5,950 nt of DNA, from assembly GCA_028819835.1 (NCBI GenBank), contig JAPPKR010000237.1, positions 1 to 5,950 on the forward strand, written 5' to 3'. Of the stretch, positions 5,938 through 5,950 are shown piece after piece. Source of the stretch: a bacterium. GTDB lineage: Bacteria > Actinomycetota > Acidimicrobiia > UBA5794 > ZC4RG35. The position numbers and the translations under genes are program-made. A model generated the notes under the pieces. The model made no database searches. It was not told where the DNA came from and saw only the letters and a program-made list of their open reading frames with translations. Position 1 is the first letter of the stretch; each line of letters starts with the position of its first letter.

Positions 5938-5942
5938 TTATA
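5937..5942 (-). promoter_or_regulatory. Possible -10 box upstream of EIIB
   Basis: On the minus strand TATAAA (5942 down to 5937) matches the -10 consensus TATAAT at five of six positions. It abuts the palindrome at 5937-5901, so a transcript from it would begin inside the left arm and could not form the full hairpin. The -35 region would lie outside the window and cannot be checked. Confidence 0.2.
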
Positions 5943-5950
5943 CGAGAGGG

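Noticed and set aside
1..5950. CRISPR arrays, tRNA or rRNA genes, insertion sequences, retron-like or other non-coding defence RNA
   Set aside because: No repeated spacer-like units, tRNA cloverleaf, transposase, terminal inverted repeats or long uncoded stretch were seen on either strand.

Overview
The window reads as ordinary bacterial chromosome of high G+C, most likely from an actinobacterium. That placement is an inference from strong GC3 in the minus-strand genes, tightly packed operons with 4-bp overlaps, few AGGAGG-type ribosome sites, and one candidate leaderless start. Another high-GC phylum cannot be excluded. Every part of the window is covered by a gene or a short spacer; the longest spacer inside the window is about 37 bases, and 72 bases lie upstream of the last gene.

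Layout, left to right. Positions 1-220 (minus) hold the first 73 codons of an inositol-monophosphatase-family enzyme that runs off the left edge. Five bases away, on the plus strand, begins a two-gene type IV restriction operon. It consists of mcrB (226-2400, AAA+ NTPase with an unusually long N-terminal region) and mcrC (2397-3632, PD-(D/E)xK nuclease subunit). mcrC meets tail to tail, with overlapping stop codons, a minus-strand cluster read from right to left: EIIB (5878-5555), EIIA/mtlF (5548-5102), mannitol-1-phosphate 5-dehydrogenase/mtlD (5105-3966) and an unrecognised 99-residue protein (3928-3629). Upstream of EIIB lie a strong ribosome site and a 37-base near-perfect hairpin.

How the genes work together. 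McrB and McrC should form an NTP-driven complex that cuts DNA carrying modified bases, such as 5-methylcytosine, on invading DNA. In the mtl cluster, EIIA and EIIB relay phosphate from HPr to a membrane EIIC, which is not in this window and is presumably upstream beyond position 5950. Mannitol would enter as mannitol-1-phosphate, and MtlD would oxidise it to fructose-6-phosphate.

The most interesting points are the roughly 430-residue N-terminal part of McrB of unassigned function, the extreme packing of a lower-GC defence operon between two high-GC metabolic units, the back-to-back starts at 220/226, and a hairpin before EIIB that pairs better as minus-strand RNA than as plus-strand RNA. I found no strong evidence for an entirely new kind of system.
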